Below, piece after piece: positions 1 through 6,770 of a stretch of DNA of 17,148 nt; the first letter of the stretch is position 1; every line of letters begins with the position of its first letter. The notes beneath the pieces were generated by a model, which saw only the letters and a list, made by a program, of their open reading frames with translations, made no database searches and was not told the DNA's origin. Source of the DNA: DASWOJ01 sp964242415 (GTDB lineage Bacteria > Pseudomonadota > Alphaproteobacteria > Acetobacterales > Acetobacteraceae); NCBI GenBank assembly GCA_964242415.1, contig CAXTAT010000052.1, positions 1 through 17,148 of the forward strand, given 5' to 3'. The position numbers and the translations under genes were made by a program.

Positions 1-617
1 GAACAAAAGCCTGATCCGGAAACGCCATCCGTGGACTGCGTTCGGATGGTCCATGCTCGGCGCAAGCTGTTTGAGGTGCACGAAGCCACCAGGTCGCCCA
101 TCGCCGGGGAGGCGCTGCGGCGCTGCGGCGCATCCAAGCACTCTACCAAGTCGAGGCCGAGATCAACGGTAAGCCTGCCCATGACCGGCAGGCCGAGCGC
201 CAGGCGCGCAGCGAGCCGCTGCTCGCCGACCTGAAGGCCTGGATGGAGGCGCAGCGCCGCCGGGCGTCGGGCAAGACCGCGCTGGGCAAGGCGCTGCAAT
301 ACGCCTGGGGACGCTGGGAGGCGCTGGCCCGGTATGCCGACGACGGCAGGTTCGCCATCGACAACAATGTCGCCGGGCGGCTGCTGCGCGGCATCGCCAT
401 CAGCCGCAAGAACTTCCTGTTCGTCGGGTCCGACAAGGGCGGCGAGCGCGCCGCCACCCTCTACACCCTGATCGAGACCGTAAAGCTGAACGGCCTCGAC
501 CCGGAAGCCTACTTGGCTCACGCCATCAACCAGCTCGCCCGCGGGCACCTTGCCACCAGACTCAGCGAACTCCTGCCCTGGAACTGCAAGGACGCCCTCG
601 CGGCCAAAGCGGCCTAG
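1..617 (+). pseudogene. IS66-family transposase (TnpC), frameshifted C-terminal part
   Basis: This is the C-terminal part of an IS66 DDE transposase. In frame 1, VHARRKLFEVHEATRSPIAG is the region typical of the family core. From about 123 the homology moves to frame 3 (LRRIQALYQVEAEINGK), which runs through FAIDNNVAGRLLRGIAISRK, which contains the family's conserved DNN and its catalytic Glu region, then NFLFVGSDKGGERAATLYTLIETVKLNG, and ends with ELLPWN and a TAG at 615-617. The frame change is fully explained by an 8-bp tandem duplication, CTGCGGCG at 115-122 and again at 123-130: removing one copy restores a single reading frame. The protein is therefore inactive unless frameshifted. The N-terminal two thirds are not in the window. 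Confidence 0.85.
115..130 (+). repeat. 8-bp tandem duplication that breaks the IS66 transposase
   Basis: CTGCGGCG occurs twice in direct succession. Deleting one copy joins EALRR to IQALYQVEAE in one frame, so this duplication is very probably the inactivating mutation, of replication-slippage type. Confidence 0.85.
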
Positions 618-640
618 CAGCCAAACCGCCACCGTCAACC

Positions 641-662
641 GTGGGCATCAGCCTACGCTTAC
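641..662 (-). repeat. Right terminal inverted repeat of the IS66-family element
   Basis: Read inward from 662 on the minus strand it starts GTAAGCGTAGGC. It lies 24 nt after the transposase stop codon, the expected place for the right end of an IS66-family element. The matching left repeat is not in the window. Confidence 0.55.
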
Positions 663-944
663 CCAGGTCATGCACATGCATATGCGGTTCAGACCGCAGC
701 CCCTCCAACACACGTTGCCGCAGCCCATCCTCGATGAGAGGCTTGTCCACGCCCAGGTCTCCATGCGCTGGTCACACCACCACGATGACCCGGGCAGGCC
801 ACCGGGCGAAGCCGCCCCATGGCCACCCGAGAAAACTTGTCCCTAGACCCTAGGCGAACCAAACTCAAACGCCTGTTTGTACCATGAAGCCACCCCGCCC
901 GAACCGCGCCCGGCTGCCGGCTTCTCGGCTTCCAGAATGGACGA
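663..944. other. Intergenic stretch, no supported gene
   Basis: It lies between the IS66 end and the stop codon of the BPSL0067-family gene. Open frames here are short, overlap each other on both strands and show no recognisable domain. There is a small palindromic patch (CCTAGACCCTAGG, about 842-854). I saw no convincing terminator stem with a T-run. Confidence 0.4.
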
Positions 945-1595
945 TCAGCTTGAGCGCACGATGTGGAACATGCTCCCCGTGTTTGCTGCTATCCCGCTCG
1001 GATTTGTCCAAGGGATGGTTCTCATTGCGGCAGGGCTGCCAGCCCATTGATCCAGCACCTGGATGCCTTGCTCGTTCTGGCCAAGATAAATCGCCGCATG
1101 GCTGCTTCCGTTCGTAGCGTTCGCGTAACGGCCTGAAGACCCGAATGTCGCTATGGCCGTGCCAGCCGCCAGTCCAACGTTGCCCCTCACCGGGTCACCG
1201 CATGCCCAACCATGGGTTGATCCAGTGCCTGGAAGAGCGGCTTGCACAAGCGCGACGCATTGACCAGAACCCGAGGAGCGCCCGACATATTGCTTGTAAT
1301 CGTTAGCCCTGGATTCGGACAACGTGCCCGCCACTGTCCCAACTTGGGAAGAGGTGGACGAGTTGGCACCATACCTGGCCTCGAAGCCCATCGCCGAAGG
1401 GACAATTGCTCCCGGAAGAGAAGCTGTGGACAGCTCCTGCAAACCAAGCAAGCCTTGTATTACGGTGGGGCTGATACCTGATGGCACTGCAATTGCGTCA
1501 GCAGGTATGCTAGGAAACGGGATACTTTGCGACGCCGAGTGTTGCTGGACATGCCGGTCATATACTGTCCGGCCGAGCTGCTGAACCAAACTCAC
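945..1595 (-). CDS. BPSL0067-family protein (NlpC/P60-like amidase fold)
   Basis: This 216-residue protein has its C-terminal half (about residues 98-216) matching the BPSL0067 family: NDYKQYVG, GQCVALVQ with the presumed nucleophile Cys113, the conserved GNVGLAAGTAIATFGSSGRY, SHAAIYLGQ with the presumed catalytic His166, and GIQVLDQWAG. This papain-like arrangement is typical of cysteine peptidases or amidases that may cleave peptidoglycan peptides; relatives include putative secreted toxins. Residues 1-95 are Ser/Ala/Pro rich and show no signal peptide or membrane segment, so export would need a dedicated route. Start: the GTG at 1595 is preceded by AAGGAGG at 1604-1610 with 8 nt spacing, which strongly supports expression. 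No immunity protein or type VI secretion gene is adjacent. The family call is firm; toxin versus housekeeping role is unknown. Confidence 0.75.
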   Translation of the reverse strand: MSLVQQLGRTVYDRHVQQHSASQSIPFPSIPADAIAVPSGISPTVIQGLLGLQELSTASLPGAIVPSAMGFEARYGANSSTSSQVGTVAGTLSESRANDYKQYVGRSSGSGQCVALVQAALPGTGSTHGWACGDPVRGNVGLAAGTAIATFGSSGRYANATNGSSHAAIYLGQNEQGIQVLDQWAGSPAAMRTIPWTNPSGIAANTGSMFHIVRSS

Positions 1596-1603
1596 GGCTG
1601 GCG

Positions 1604-1610
1604 CCTCCTT
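1604..1610 (-). promoter_or_regulatory. Strong ribosome binding site deciding the GTG start at 1595
   Basis: AAGGAGG on the minus strand, 8 nt before the GTG, is a near-perfect anti-16S match and the best Shine-Dalgarno I noticed in the window. Confidence 0.8.
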
Positions 1611-1720
1611 GTTTCAGCAGGATTACCCGCAGTTCGTTAAGAATACCTTGATGGGACGCGCAGCGTCGGTTGATGGGCCAGGCCAGCCGAGGTGCCACGA
1701 ATGGGGCACCACGGCCGACA

Positions 1721-2029
1721 TCATGCCGGATTGCCCTGATGCCGTTCGCGCCAGACCTCTCGGGCACGATCCCAGACGGCAGACTGCCCGGCCAAGGCGC
1801 GAAATGCTTGGAGAGCCGGCTGATGCACGCAAGGGCGACTCACGGTGGGCACCTCGATCGCAGCGTCCAGCTTGGCGTCCCGAAGAGGCCGCACCGCCAG
1901 GTCGTTGCCGAACCCACCTCGCCAGAGTAGTAGGTGGAGCAGAACGGCGGCGGCACTCTTGATTTCGGCCTGTCCAAGTTCCGCTGAAGGCGAAAGCGTC
2001 ACCCCGCCGGCTCCCGCAACCGCACCCAC
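1721..2029 (-). CDS. Hypothetical protein, doubtful
   Basis: This open frame of up to 102 residues overlaps the end of the HTH gene and fills most of the gap before the BPSL0067-family gene. The segment after the HTH stop reads ELGQAEIKSAAAVLLHLL and ends WDRAREVWRERHQGNPA, a protein-like composition with GC-rich third positions. I do not recognise a family. No good start or ribosome site is visible, and in DNA of this GC content a random frame of this length is not rare. It may be the remnant of a gene once joined to the HTH regulator, or only a chance frame. The rest of the gap (1596-1720) holds nothing I can support. Confidence 0.2.
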   Translation of the reverse strand: MGAVAGAGGVTLSPSAELGQAEIKSAAAVLLHLLLWRGGFGNDLAVRPLRDAKLDAAIEVPTVSRPCVHQPALQAFRALAGQSAVWDRAREVWRERHQGNPA

Positions 2030-2247
2030 GGCGCATCCTCGTTAGTAAACTCGATCCCGGCCTCCTCCAAAACGGTATGGATCGCAAGCAGCGGATTGAC
2101 CCATGGTGCCCGGACATAGGTGCGTGCCACCCGGCCCGAGCACTCGTAGACCTTGACCAAGTGATACGTTGTGCCGCTACGGCCGGCCAGCTTCTGGCGG
2201 CTCCATCGCAGCAAGCCGCGCGCAGCCGTCACCTGGGCAGGCGTCAT
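1999..2247 (-). CDS. Small XRE-like helix-turn-helix regulator
   Basis: This 82-residue protein has the layout of the short HTH regulators common in alphaproteobacteria. MTPAQVTAARGLLRWSRQKLAGRSG is helices 1-2 of an XRE domain, normally followed by a recognition helix; here it is TTYHLVKVYECSG. The C-terminal LLAIHTVLEEAGIEFTNEDAPWVRLREP is the typical tail (family form: AL..AGVEF....GVRLR). It probably binds DNA as a small repressor. The ATG at 2247 overlaps the TGA of a preceding HTH-gene fragment (ATGA), so the two once formed a tandem pair. Several core positions look drifted (VYECSGRVARTYV, APWVNP), so it may be decaying. Its target is unknown. Confidence 0.6.
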   Translation of the reverse strand: MTPAQVTAARGLLRWSRQKLAGRSGTTYHLVKVYECSGRVARTYVRAPWVNPLLAIHTVLEEAGIEFTNEDAPWVRLREPAG

Positions 2248-2306
2248 TGGTCCTGCCCCCGTAAACGCACTCCAGAAACATCCCCGTTGATGAACTCGAC
2301 GCCGAC
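2244..2306 (-). pseudogene. C-terminal fragment of a second HTH regulator
   Basis: The minus frame reads VGVEFINGDVSGVRLRGQDQ and stops at a TGA that overlaps the next ATG. It aligns with the tail of the downstream gene (AGIEFTNEDAPWVRLREPAG). Upstream of about 2306 the frame no longer resembles an HTH domain, so the helix-turn-helix part has been lost or scrambled. Confidence 0.5.
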
Positions 2307-2671
2307 CTTCGCTGGGGTGGTGCGAGTAGCCGGCGCAGGAGGTTTGTTGGGCAAGATGAAAACCCTTGTGCTAAGGGGCAACGAGGTGGATCACGTGGGC
2401 GGTTAGGAGCAAACGCCGGCGCCCCAGCACTGGGCTTAGCGCGTTCTCCTTTCCCATTTGTCAATTTCACGCCAGACCCGTCCCGGGACCCGGCGCACGA
2501 CATTGCCGATCAGCGCGATGTTGGTGCAGGGATGCCCGGGTAGCCTGACCCCGACGGGGCAGGTATGTTCCATGCCATTCAAGCACAACGCCGCGCGCCG
2601 TCACCGCATTCCCCGGCCGCGCTTGGAACGTCCAAAAAGGGGGGGCCGGACCCGAACGCGACGTGCGTGAG
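2307..2671. other. Degraded stretch between HTH remnant and IS remnants
   Basis: No gene can be supported with confidence. A minus-strand frame of 45 codons (ATG at 2573, TAA at 2436-2438) ends NIALIGNVVRRVPGRVWRE followed by IDKWERRTR; it looks protein-like but I do not recognise it and see no clear ribosome site. A run of seven G at about 2639-2645 precedes the IS5-family remnant. Confidence 0.3.
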
Positions 2672-3100
2672 GCGCTTGGACGCTCTCGTGGCGGCTTTGG
2701 CACCAAGGTAGCCGCCGTGGCCCGACAGCCGAGGCCGTGCGGTTGCGTTCCACCTGGCGCCGGGCCAGGCGCACGAACTGCCGAGCGCGCCTGCGCTGCT
2801 GTCCCGGCTGCCGGACGCGCCGGCCTGGGTGGTCGCCGACAAGGGCCACTGTCGGGGGCCTTTCGTGCCCACGTTTGGCACGTGGGCGCCCGGCCCGCCG
2901 TGCCGACCAAGCGCCGCGAGGCCGCCGTGCGCTGCCCTGACTTCATTCCCCGCCATCGCAACCGCGTCGAGCGCATGTGGGCGCGGCTGGAGGGTTGGGC
3001 TGCGAAGCGGACCGACCAGGCGGTCGCCACCCGGCATGAGAAGACCGCCCCGTCCTTCATGGGCGTCCCCTACCTCGCCGCCACCATGGATTGGATCAAG
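2672..3100 (+). pseudogene. IS5-family transposase remnant, two frameshifts
   Basis: These are pieces of the catalytic half of an IS5-family DDE transposase in alternating frames. Frame 2: ALGRSRGGFGTK (conserved start of the catalytic domain). Frame 3 from about 2720: RAVAFHLAPGQAHELP, then WVVADKGH, where the family has D-R/K-G-Y. Frame 2 again from about 2855: GAFRAHVWHVGARPAVPTKR, NRVERMWARL (expected region of the catalytic Glu), KTAPSFMGV and LAATMDWIK, the usual C-terminus. At least two frameshifts and the Y-to-H change in the DKG motif show it is dead. The N-terminal part was not found upstream. At about 3100 the frame runs directly into IS256-family sequence. Confidence 0.8.
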
Positions 3101-3549
3101 AGCCGACAGGCCCCAGGCCACGCATCGGACGCTCTGCACGAGGAGGTCACGGCCGACTACACGGACATGATCTACGCCGACACGCCCAAGGCCGTCCAAG
3201 AGCGCCGCCGGGCGTTCCTGCGCAAGTGGCGGCTGCGCTGCCCGGCCGTGGCCACCAGCCTGGAGGGGGTGCAGCCGCAGAGCAGATGCGCGGCAACCGC
3301 CTGTCCGCCCCTCTCCGCCTGCCCTCATCGCAATGGAAATCGGCGCGCACCACCAACGCCATCGAGTGCCTGCACGAGGAGTTCAAGCGTCGCGTCAAGA
3401 CTCAGACCATGCTGCCGTCCGCCGAAACCGTCGCCATGCTGTTCCGGGTGCTGATGGCGCCGGGCCAGGTCACCATGCAGAAGGTGGACGGATGGCGAAC
3501 CCTTGGCGAGAAGCTGGCCGACCCCGTCCCGGTTGACCTCGCCGCCTGA
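3101..3549 (+). pseudogene. IS256-family (Mutator-type) transposase, C-terminal remnant
   Basis: This is the C-terminal part of a Mutator-type transposase. The first part (to about 3270, frame 2) reads ALHEEVTADYTDMIYADTPK and FLRKWRLRCPAVATSLE. The second part (frame 1) reads LPSSQWKSARTTNAIECLHE, then EFKRRVKTQTMLPSAETVAM and KVDGW, ending with a TGA at 3547-3549. WKS.RTTNAIER.HEEFKRR is the family hallmark containing the catalytic Glu. A frameshift near 3270 separates the two parts, and the N-terminal catalytic domain is absent. The first part is in frame with the IS5-family remnant, so the two form a chimeric open frame. Confidence 0.8.
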
Positions 3550-3584
3550 CCCGCGCAACGACCGCATCGCCGGGGACGAGCCGA

Positions 3585-3834
3585 TCAGGCCATTTCCACC
3601 AGACTCGCGACGCCACCCAGGCTCCAGTCCCGGATGCTCTCGTACGAGACCACAACGCCGCGGGCGGCCAAGATGTTTTCCACGTCGCGCAGGCTGAGGC
3701 TGAAGCAGTGATACAGCCACACCGCGTGCTCGATCACCCCGGCCGGAAAACGGTGGCCGCGGCAGGGACCGGATAACATCGTCATGCCTGGCGCGGTGCC
3801 ATGGCCCGGTGGGGCCTGCCAACCTGACAGGGCC
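3585..3834 (-). pseudogene. IS6-family transposase, N-terminal remnant
   Basis: On the minus strand the frame reads MTMLSGPCRGHRFPAG, then VIEHAVWLYHCFSLSLRDVE and NILAARGVVVSYESIRDW. This is the N-terminal zinc-finger/HTH part of an IS6 (IS26-like) transposase. The likely start is the ATG at 3785 or 3779. The homology breaks off soon after IRDW, before the DDE catalytic core, and the frame stops at 3585, so no active enzyme is made. The sequence GGCCCTGTCAGGTTG (minus strand, 3834-3820) upstream of the start could be its terminal repeat. It lies about 10 nt past the stop codon of the neighbouring enolase-family gene, so the element abuts the catabolic operon exactly. Confidence 0.8.
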
Positions 3835-3844
3835 TTCACCGGTG

Positions 3845-4924
3845 TCAGCCTGCTTTGCGGACCCGGTCCATATCCAGCGTGAACCCCCAGCCCGGCCGGT
3901 CGGGAAGCACTGCGGCGCCATCCCGCAGCTCAAGCGCCTCGTTGTACAGCGGTGAGAGCCAGGGCATGTGTTCCAGCCAGGTCGCGTTCTCCAGCCCGGC
4001 CAGCACGGAAAGGCTCATCTCCGGGAAGAGATGCGACGATACCGGCACGTCATACGCCGCAGCCAGGTTTGCCACCCGGATGAACTCCGTCACACCACCC
4101 ACCCGTTGCAGGTCCGGCATCAGCACGTCGGCCGAGCGCAACTCGATCATCGTGCGGAAGCCGTACCGGGCGTATTCCGTTTCTCCAGATGCGATCGGGG
4201 TGTCCAGCGCGGCGGCGACGCGGGCCACGCCGGCGAGATCCCAGGCGGGCAGCGGCTCCTCGAACCAGGCCAAGTCGTAGCGCTCCAGCATACGGCCCAT
4301 CCGGATTGCCTCGGCCTCGTTGAGCTGCTGGTTGGCATCGGCCATCAGGGTGATGCCGGGGCCGATCGCCTCGCGCACTGCGCGTACCCGCGCCTCGGTC
4401 GCGGCCAGCGGGCCAGGCGCCAGGCGCATTTTCACGGCGCGGAACCCGGCCGCCACGAAGCCGCTCGCCTCCGCCTGCAGCGCATCTATCGAGCGGTCCA
4501 GCCACAAGCCGCCGCTGGCATAGCTGGGCACCGCGCCGCGGGCCTGGCCGATCAGCGCCGCGATGTTCAGCCCGGCCGCCTTCCCGCGGATGTCCCACAG
4601 CGCGCCGTCGATCGCGGACAGGCCCATCACGGCCACGCCCTTGTGGCCGACGAAGTTGTTCTGCCGCCAGCCATCCGCCCAGATTGCGGTGCTGTGCAGC
4701 GGGTCGCGGCCCACCACCAGCGGCACCAGGCTCTGCACCATCTCCTCCAGCACGCGGACGTGGCGGCCGTGCAGGGTGATGAGCACGTGTTCGCCGAAGA
4801 TCCCTGCGTCCGTCTCGATCCGGGTTGCGACCAGGCCGATTGTGTAGATCGGTCCCAGACCGCCGACGGCCGGGCTGGGCAAGGTCAGCTCGCCAGGCGT
4901 GGTGTGAAGGGCGGTGACCCTCAT
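3845..4924 (-). CDS. Mandelate racemase-like enolase-superfamily enzyme (probable sugar acid dehydratase)
   Basis: This 359-residue protein has an N-terminal capping domain and a C-terminal (beta/alpha)7-beta barrel. All active-site positions of the mandelate racemase subgroup are visible: the Lys in VKMR (K165, K-x-R form) as one base, metal ligands D196 (LMADANQ), E222 (WFEEPL) and E248 (ASGETEY), and the Asp-His dyad D271 (LMPDLQRVGGVTEF) and H298 (SSHLFPEMS). Such enzymes remove a proton alpha to a carboxylate with Mg2+ and mostly dehydrate acid sugars; the SSHLFPE region and the C-terminal P.WGF resemble talarate/galactarate dehydratase-like members, but the substrate cannot be fixed from sequence. 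The ATG at 4924 overlaps the preceding stop (ATGA), so it is the last gene of the leftward operon. The cell location should be cytoplasmic. Confidence 0.85.
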   Translation of the reverse strand: MRVTALHTTPGELTLPSPAVGGLGPIYTIGLVATRIETDAGIFGEHVLITLHGRHVRVLEEMVQSLVPLVVGRDPLHSTAIWADGWRQNNFVGHKGVAVMGLSAIDGALWDIRGKAAGLNIAALIGQARGAVPSYASGGLWLDRSIDALQAEASGFVAAGFRAVKMRLAPGPLAATEARVRAVREAIGPGITLMADANQQLNEAEAIRMGRMLERYDLAWFEEPLPAWDLAGVARVAAALDTPIASGETEYARYGFRTMIELRSADVLMPDLQRVGGVTEFIRVANLAAAYDVPVSSHLFPEMSLSVLAGLENATWLEHMPWLSPLYNEALELRDGAAVLPDRPGWGFTLDMDRVRKAG

Positions 4925-6033
4925 GCTGCCTCCCTTGCCTCGCCCACCGGGGCGCGGCGGTAGCGTTCCAGGATCGCCTCATCCGGATCGCAGCCCAGGC
5001 CGGGACCGGTGGGGACGGCCGCCACGCCGCCGGGCGCGTCCAGCCAATCGGCGAAGGGGCTTGCTTCCAGCGTGAGCCATAGCCGCTCCAGCGGCGGCCC
5101 CGCAAGCGTGGCGGCGAGGTGCAGGGAGGCGAGATAACCCGGTCCGAAGTAGGCGCAATGCGGTACGACGCGCACGTTGCCCGCATCCGCCAGCGCAATG
5201 ACCTGGCGTGCGGCGGTGATGCCGATCTTGGCGACGCTGGGCTGCGCCACGTCCACCGACCCGGCGGCGAACAGCTCGGCGAAGGCATGAACCGTCGCGC
5301 AGTTCTCCCCGGCGGCGACCGGCGTGCCGGCAGCCCGTACCCGGGCAAGCCCCCCGGCATCCTCCGGCGGCCAGACCGGCTCCTCCAGCCAGTGCAGGGC
5401 GGCTGGGCGCAGCAGGCGCTCGTGCTCCAGCGCCTCCGACACCGACCAGGGGCAGTTCACGTCATCCATCAGCACCGCATCCGGCCCGAGCGCGTCGCGG
5501 GCGGCCAGCACGGCGGCGGGGTCGATCTCGTGCAGCTTCACCGCGCCGTAGCCCTCCGCCTGGGCGGCGGCGGCGTTGCGGGCGATGCGCGCCGGGTCGC
5601 CATAGCGCAGCAGGCTGGCATAAACCGGCACCTGGCGCCGGCGGGCGCCGCCCAGCAAGTCGTGCAGCGGCAGGCCGGCGCGCTTGCCGAGAATGTCCCA
5701 CAACGCAATGTCCACCCCGGCCATCGCGTAGCTGAGCGGCCCGTTGCGGCCGAACAGGTGCATCGCCTGGGCGAGTCCGTGAGCGATGCCGCCAATGTCG
5801 CTGGCGTCGCGGCCGAGCAGCCACGGGGCGACCAGGGTGTCCAGCGCCGCCTTCGTGGCGGGGATGCAGCCATGGCCGAACGCCTCCCCCCAGCCGACCA
5901 GGCCGCCGCGCGTCTCGATCCGCACCAGCAGCATGTCGAGCGTGGTCCAGCCCTGCCCGCCGACCGCGTGGCGAGGGCCGTCATAGGCGTAGGGGATGGC
6001 GGCGTGGTGGGTGGTGACGCGGGCGATCCTCAT
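4921..6033 (-). CDS. Second mandelate racemase/muconate lactonizing-like enzyme
   Basis: This 370-residue enolase-superfamily protein is only distantly similar to its downstream neighbour. Visible positions are K166 (GAVKLHE), metal ligands at D190/D191 (LMDDVNC), E217/E218 (WLEEPV) and E243 (AAGENCA), and His292 in VVPHCAYFGPG. The segment that normally carries the dyad Asp (MPD or QPD) is VDVAQPSVAKIGIT, with Ser266 in place of Asp and Lys269 three residues on. That makes it a non-standard subgroup member; it may be a racemase, epimerase, cycloisomerase or dehydratase. The ATG at 6033 overlaps the LivF stop (ATGA), and its own TGA overlaps the next ATG, giving tight translational coupling. 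The role is presumably to process the compound imported by the co-transcribed transporter (inference). Confidence 0.85.
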   Translation of the reverse strand: MRIARVTTHHAAIPYAYDGPRHAVGGQGWTTLDMLLVRIETRGGLVGWGEAFGHGCIPATKAALDTLVAPWLLGRDASDIGGIAHGLAQAMHLFGRNGPLSYAMAGVDIALWDILGKRAGLPLHDLLGGARRRQVPVYASLLRYGDPARIARNAAAAQAEGYGAVKLHEIDPAAVLAARDALGPDAVLMDDVNCPWSVSEALEHERLLRPAALHWLEEPVWPPEDAGGLARVRAAGTPVAAGENCATVHAFAELFAAGSVDVAQPSVAKIGITAARQVIALADAGNVRVVPHCAYFGPGYLASLHLAATLAGPPLERLWLTLEASPFADWLDAPGGVAAVPTGPGLGCDPDEAILERYRRAPVGEAREAA

Positions 6034-6770
6034 GGCGACGCCGCCCCGGCGATGCCCATGTAGGCATGTTCGAGCCGCGCGTGCAGGCCGGGTTCCGCGG
6101 CTGCGGCCTCCAGCACGACCCGGCCGCGGGCGAGGGCGCAGACCCGGTCGGCCAGGGCTACGGCCTTGTCGATCAACTGCTCGACCAGCAGCACGGCGGT
6201 GCCGGCCTGGCGGAGCTGGGCCAGCACTGACAGCACGCGGTCCACCAGCACGGGGGACAGCCCGGCGGACGGCTCGTCCAGCATCATCAGCCGGGGGCGC
6301 TGCACCAGGCCCTGCGCCACGGCAAGCATCTGCTGCTGCCCGCCCGACAGCGCACCGCCGCGCTCGGTCCGCTTGGCAGCGATTTCCGGGAAGTAGGCCA
6401 GCGCCTCGTCCACCCGGCGCGCCCGCTCGGCCTTGGGCACGTCGTAGCCGGCCAGCAGCAGGTTGTCGGCGACGCTCAGCCCGGTGAAGACCCGGTGGCC
6501 CTCGATCACGTGGACCAGCCCGGCGCGCACCGCCGCCCGCGGGTCGCTGGGCAGCTCGCCACCGGCAAACCGCCGCGCCCCCGTGCTGGGCAGCAGGCCG
6601 GAGATGGCGCGCAGCAGGGTGGACTTCCCGGCGCCGTTGGGGCCGAGCAGCGCCACGATCTCGCCGGGCGCGACCGTCAGGCTGACACCATGCAGCACCG
6701 CCACCTTGCCATAGCCGGCATGCAGGTCGTCCACGTCCAGAAGGGGCACATGCAGGAGGCGCTCAGCCAC
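6030..6770 (-). CDS. livF: HAAT-family ABC transporter ATP-binding protein (LivF-like)
   Basis: This is a 246-residue ATPase subunit of a branched-chain-amino-acid-type importer. It has Walker A GPNGAGKST (43-51), signature LSGGQQQMLAVAQGL (from 141), Walker B LMMLDEP (161-167) and the LivF-type VEQ (Gln198) in the switch region. LivF and LivG dimerise and drive import through LivH/LivM. The start chosen is the GTG at 6770: GGAGG at 6780-6784 lies 9 nt upstream, and the GTG overlaps the preceding stop in GTGGCTGA. Earlier in-frame starts (to 6842) lie inside the LivG coding sequence and are unlikely. The symbol denotes family resemblance only; given the linked enzymes the substrate may be an organic or sugar acid and not an amino acid. 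Confidence 0.88.
   Translation of the reverse strand: MAERLLHVPLLDVDDLHAGYGKVAVLHGVSLTVAPGEIVALLGPNGAGKSTLLRAISGLLPSTGARRFAGGELPSDPRAAVRAGLVHVIEGHRVFTGLSVADNLLLAGYDVPKAERARRVDEALAYFPEIAAKRTERGGALSGGQQQMLAVAQGLVQRPRLMMLDEPSAGLSPVLVDRVLSVLAQLRQAGTAVLLVEQLIDKAVALADRVCALARGRVVLEAAAAEPGLHARLEHAYMGIAGAASP

Larger units (their letters stand above)
1..662 (+). mobile_element. IS66-family element, 3' remnant
   Basis: This is the right-hand part of an IS66-family insertion sequence. It contains the C-terminal part of the TnpC-type transposase (to 617), a short non-coding tail, and a terminal sequence ending at 662 that reads GTAAGCGTAGGCTGATGCCC inward. A GTAA start is typical of IS66-family inverted repeats. 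The left part of the element lies outside the window or is lost, so target duplication could not be checked. Confidence 0.75.

Noticed and set aside
842..854. CCTAGACCCTAGG as a terminator or attachment site
   Set aside because: It is too short for a stable terminator stem, has no T-run, and no integrase or duplicated copy was seen.
2579..3328. 249-codon minus-strand frame over the transposase remnants
   Set aside because: The plus strand carries clear IS5- and IS256-family motifs; the minus frame is low-complexity shadow.
3968..4963. 331-codon plus-strand frame
   Set aside because: It is antisense to the first enolase-family gene, His/Gln/Ala rich with no domain; a codon-bias shadow.
4050..5360. 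436-codon minus-strand frame across the two enolase-family genes
   Set aside because: It is an Arg/Pro/Ala-rich out-of-frame shadow of two well-supported genes, typical of high-GC DNA.
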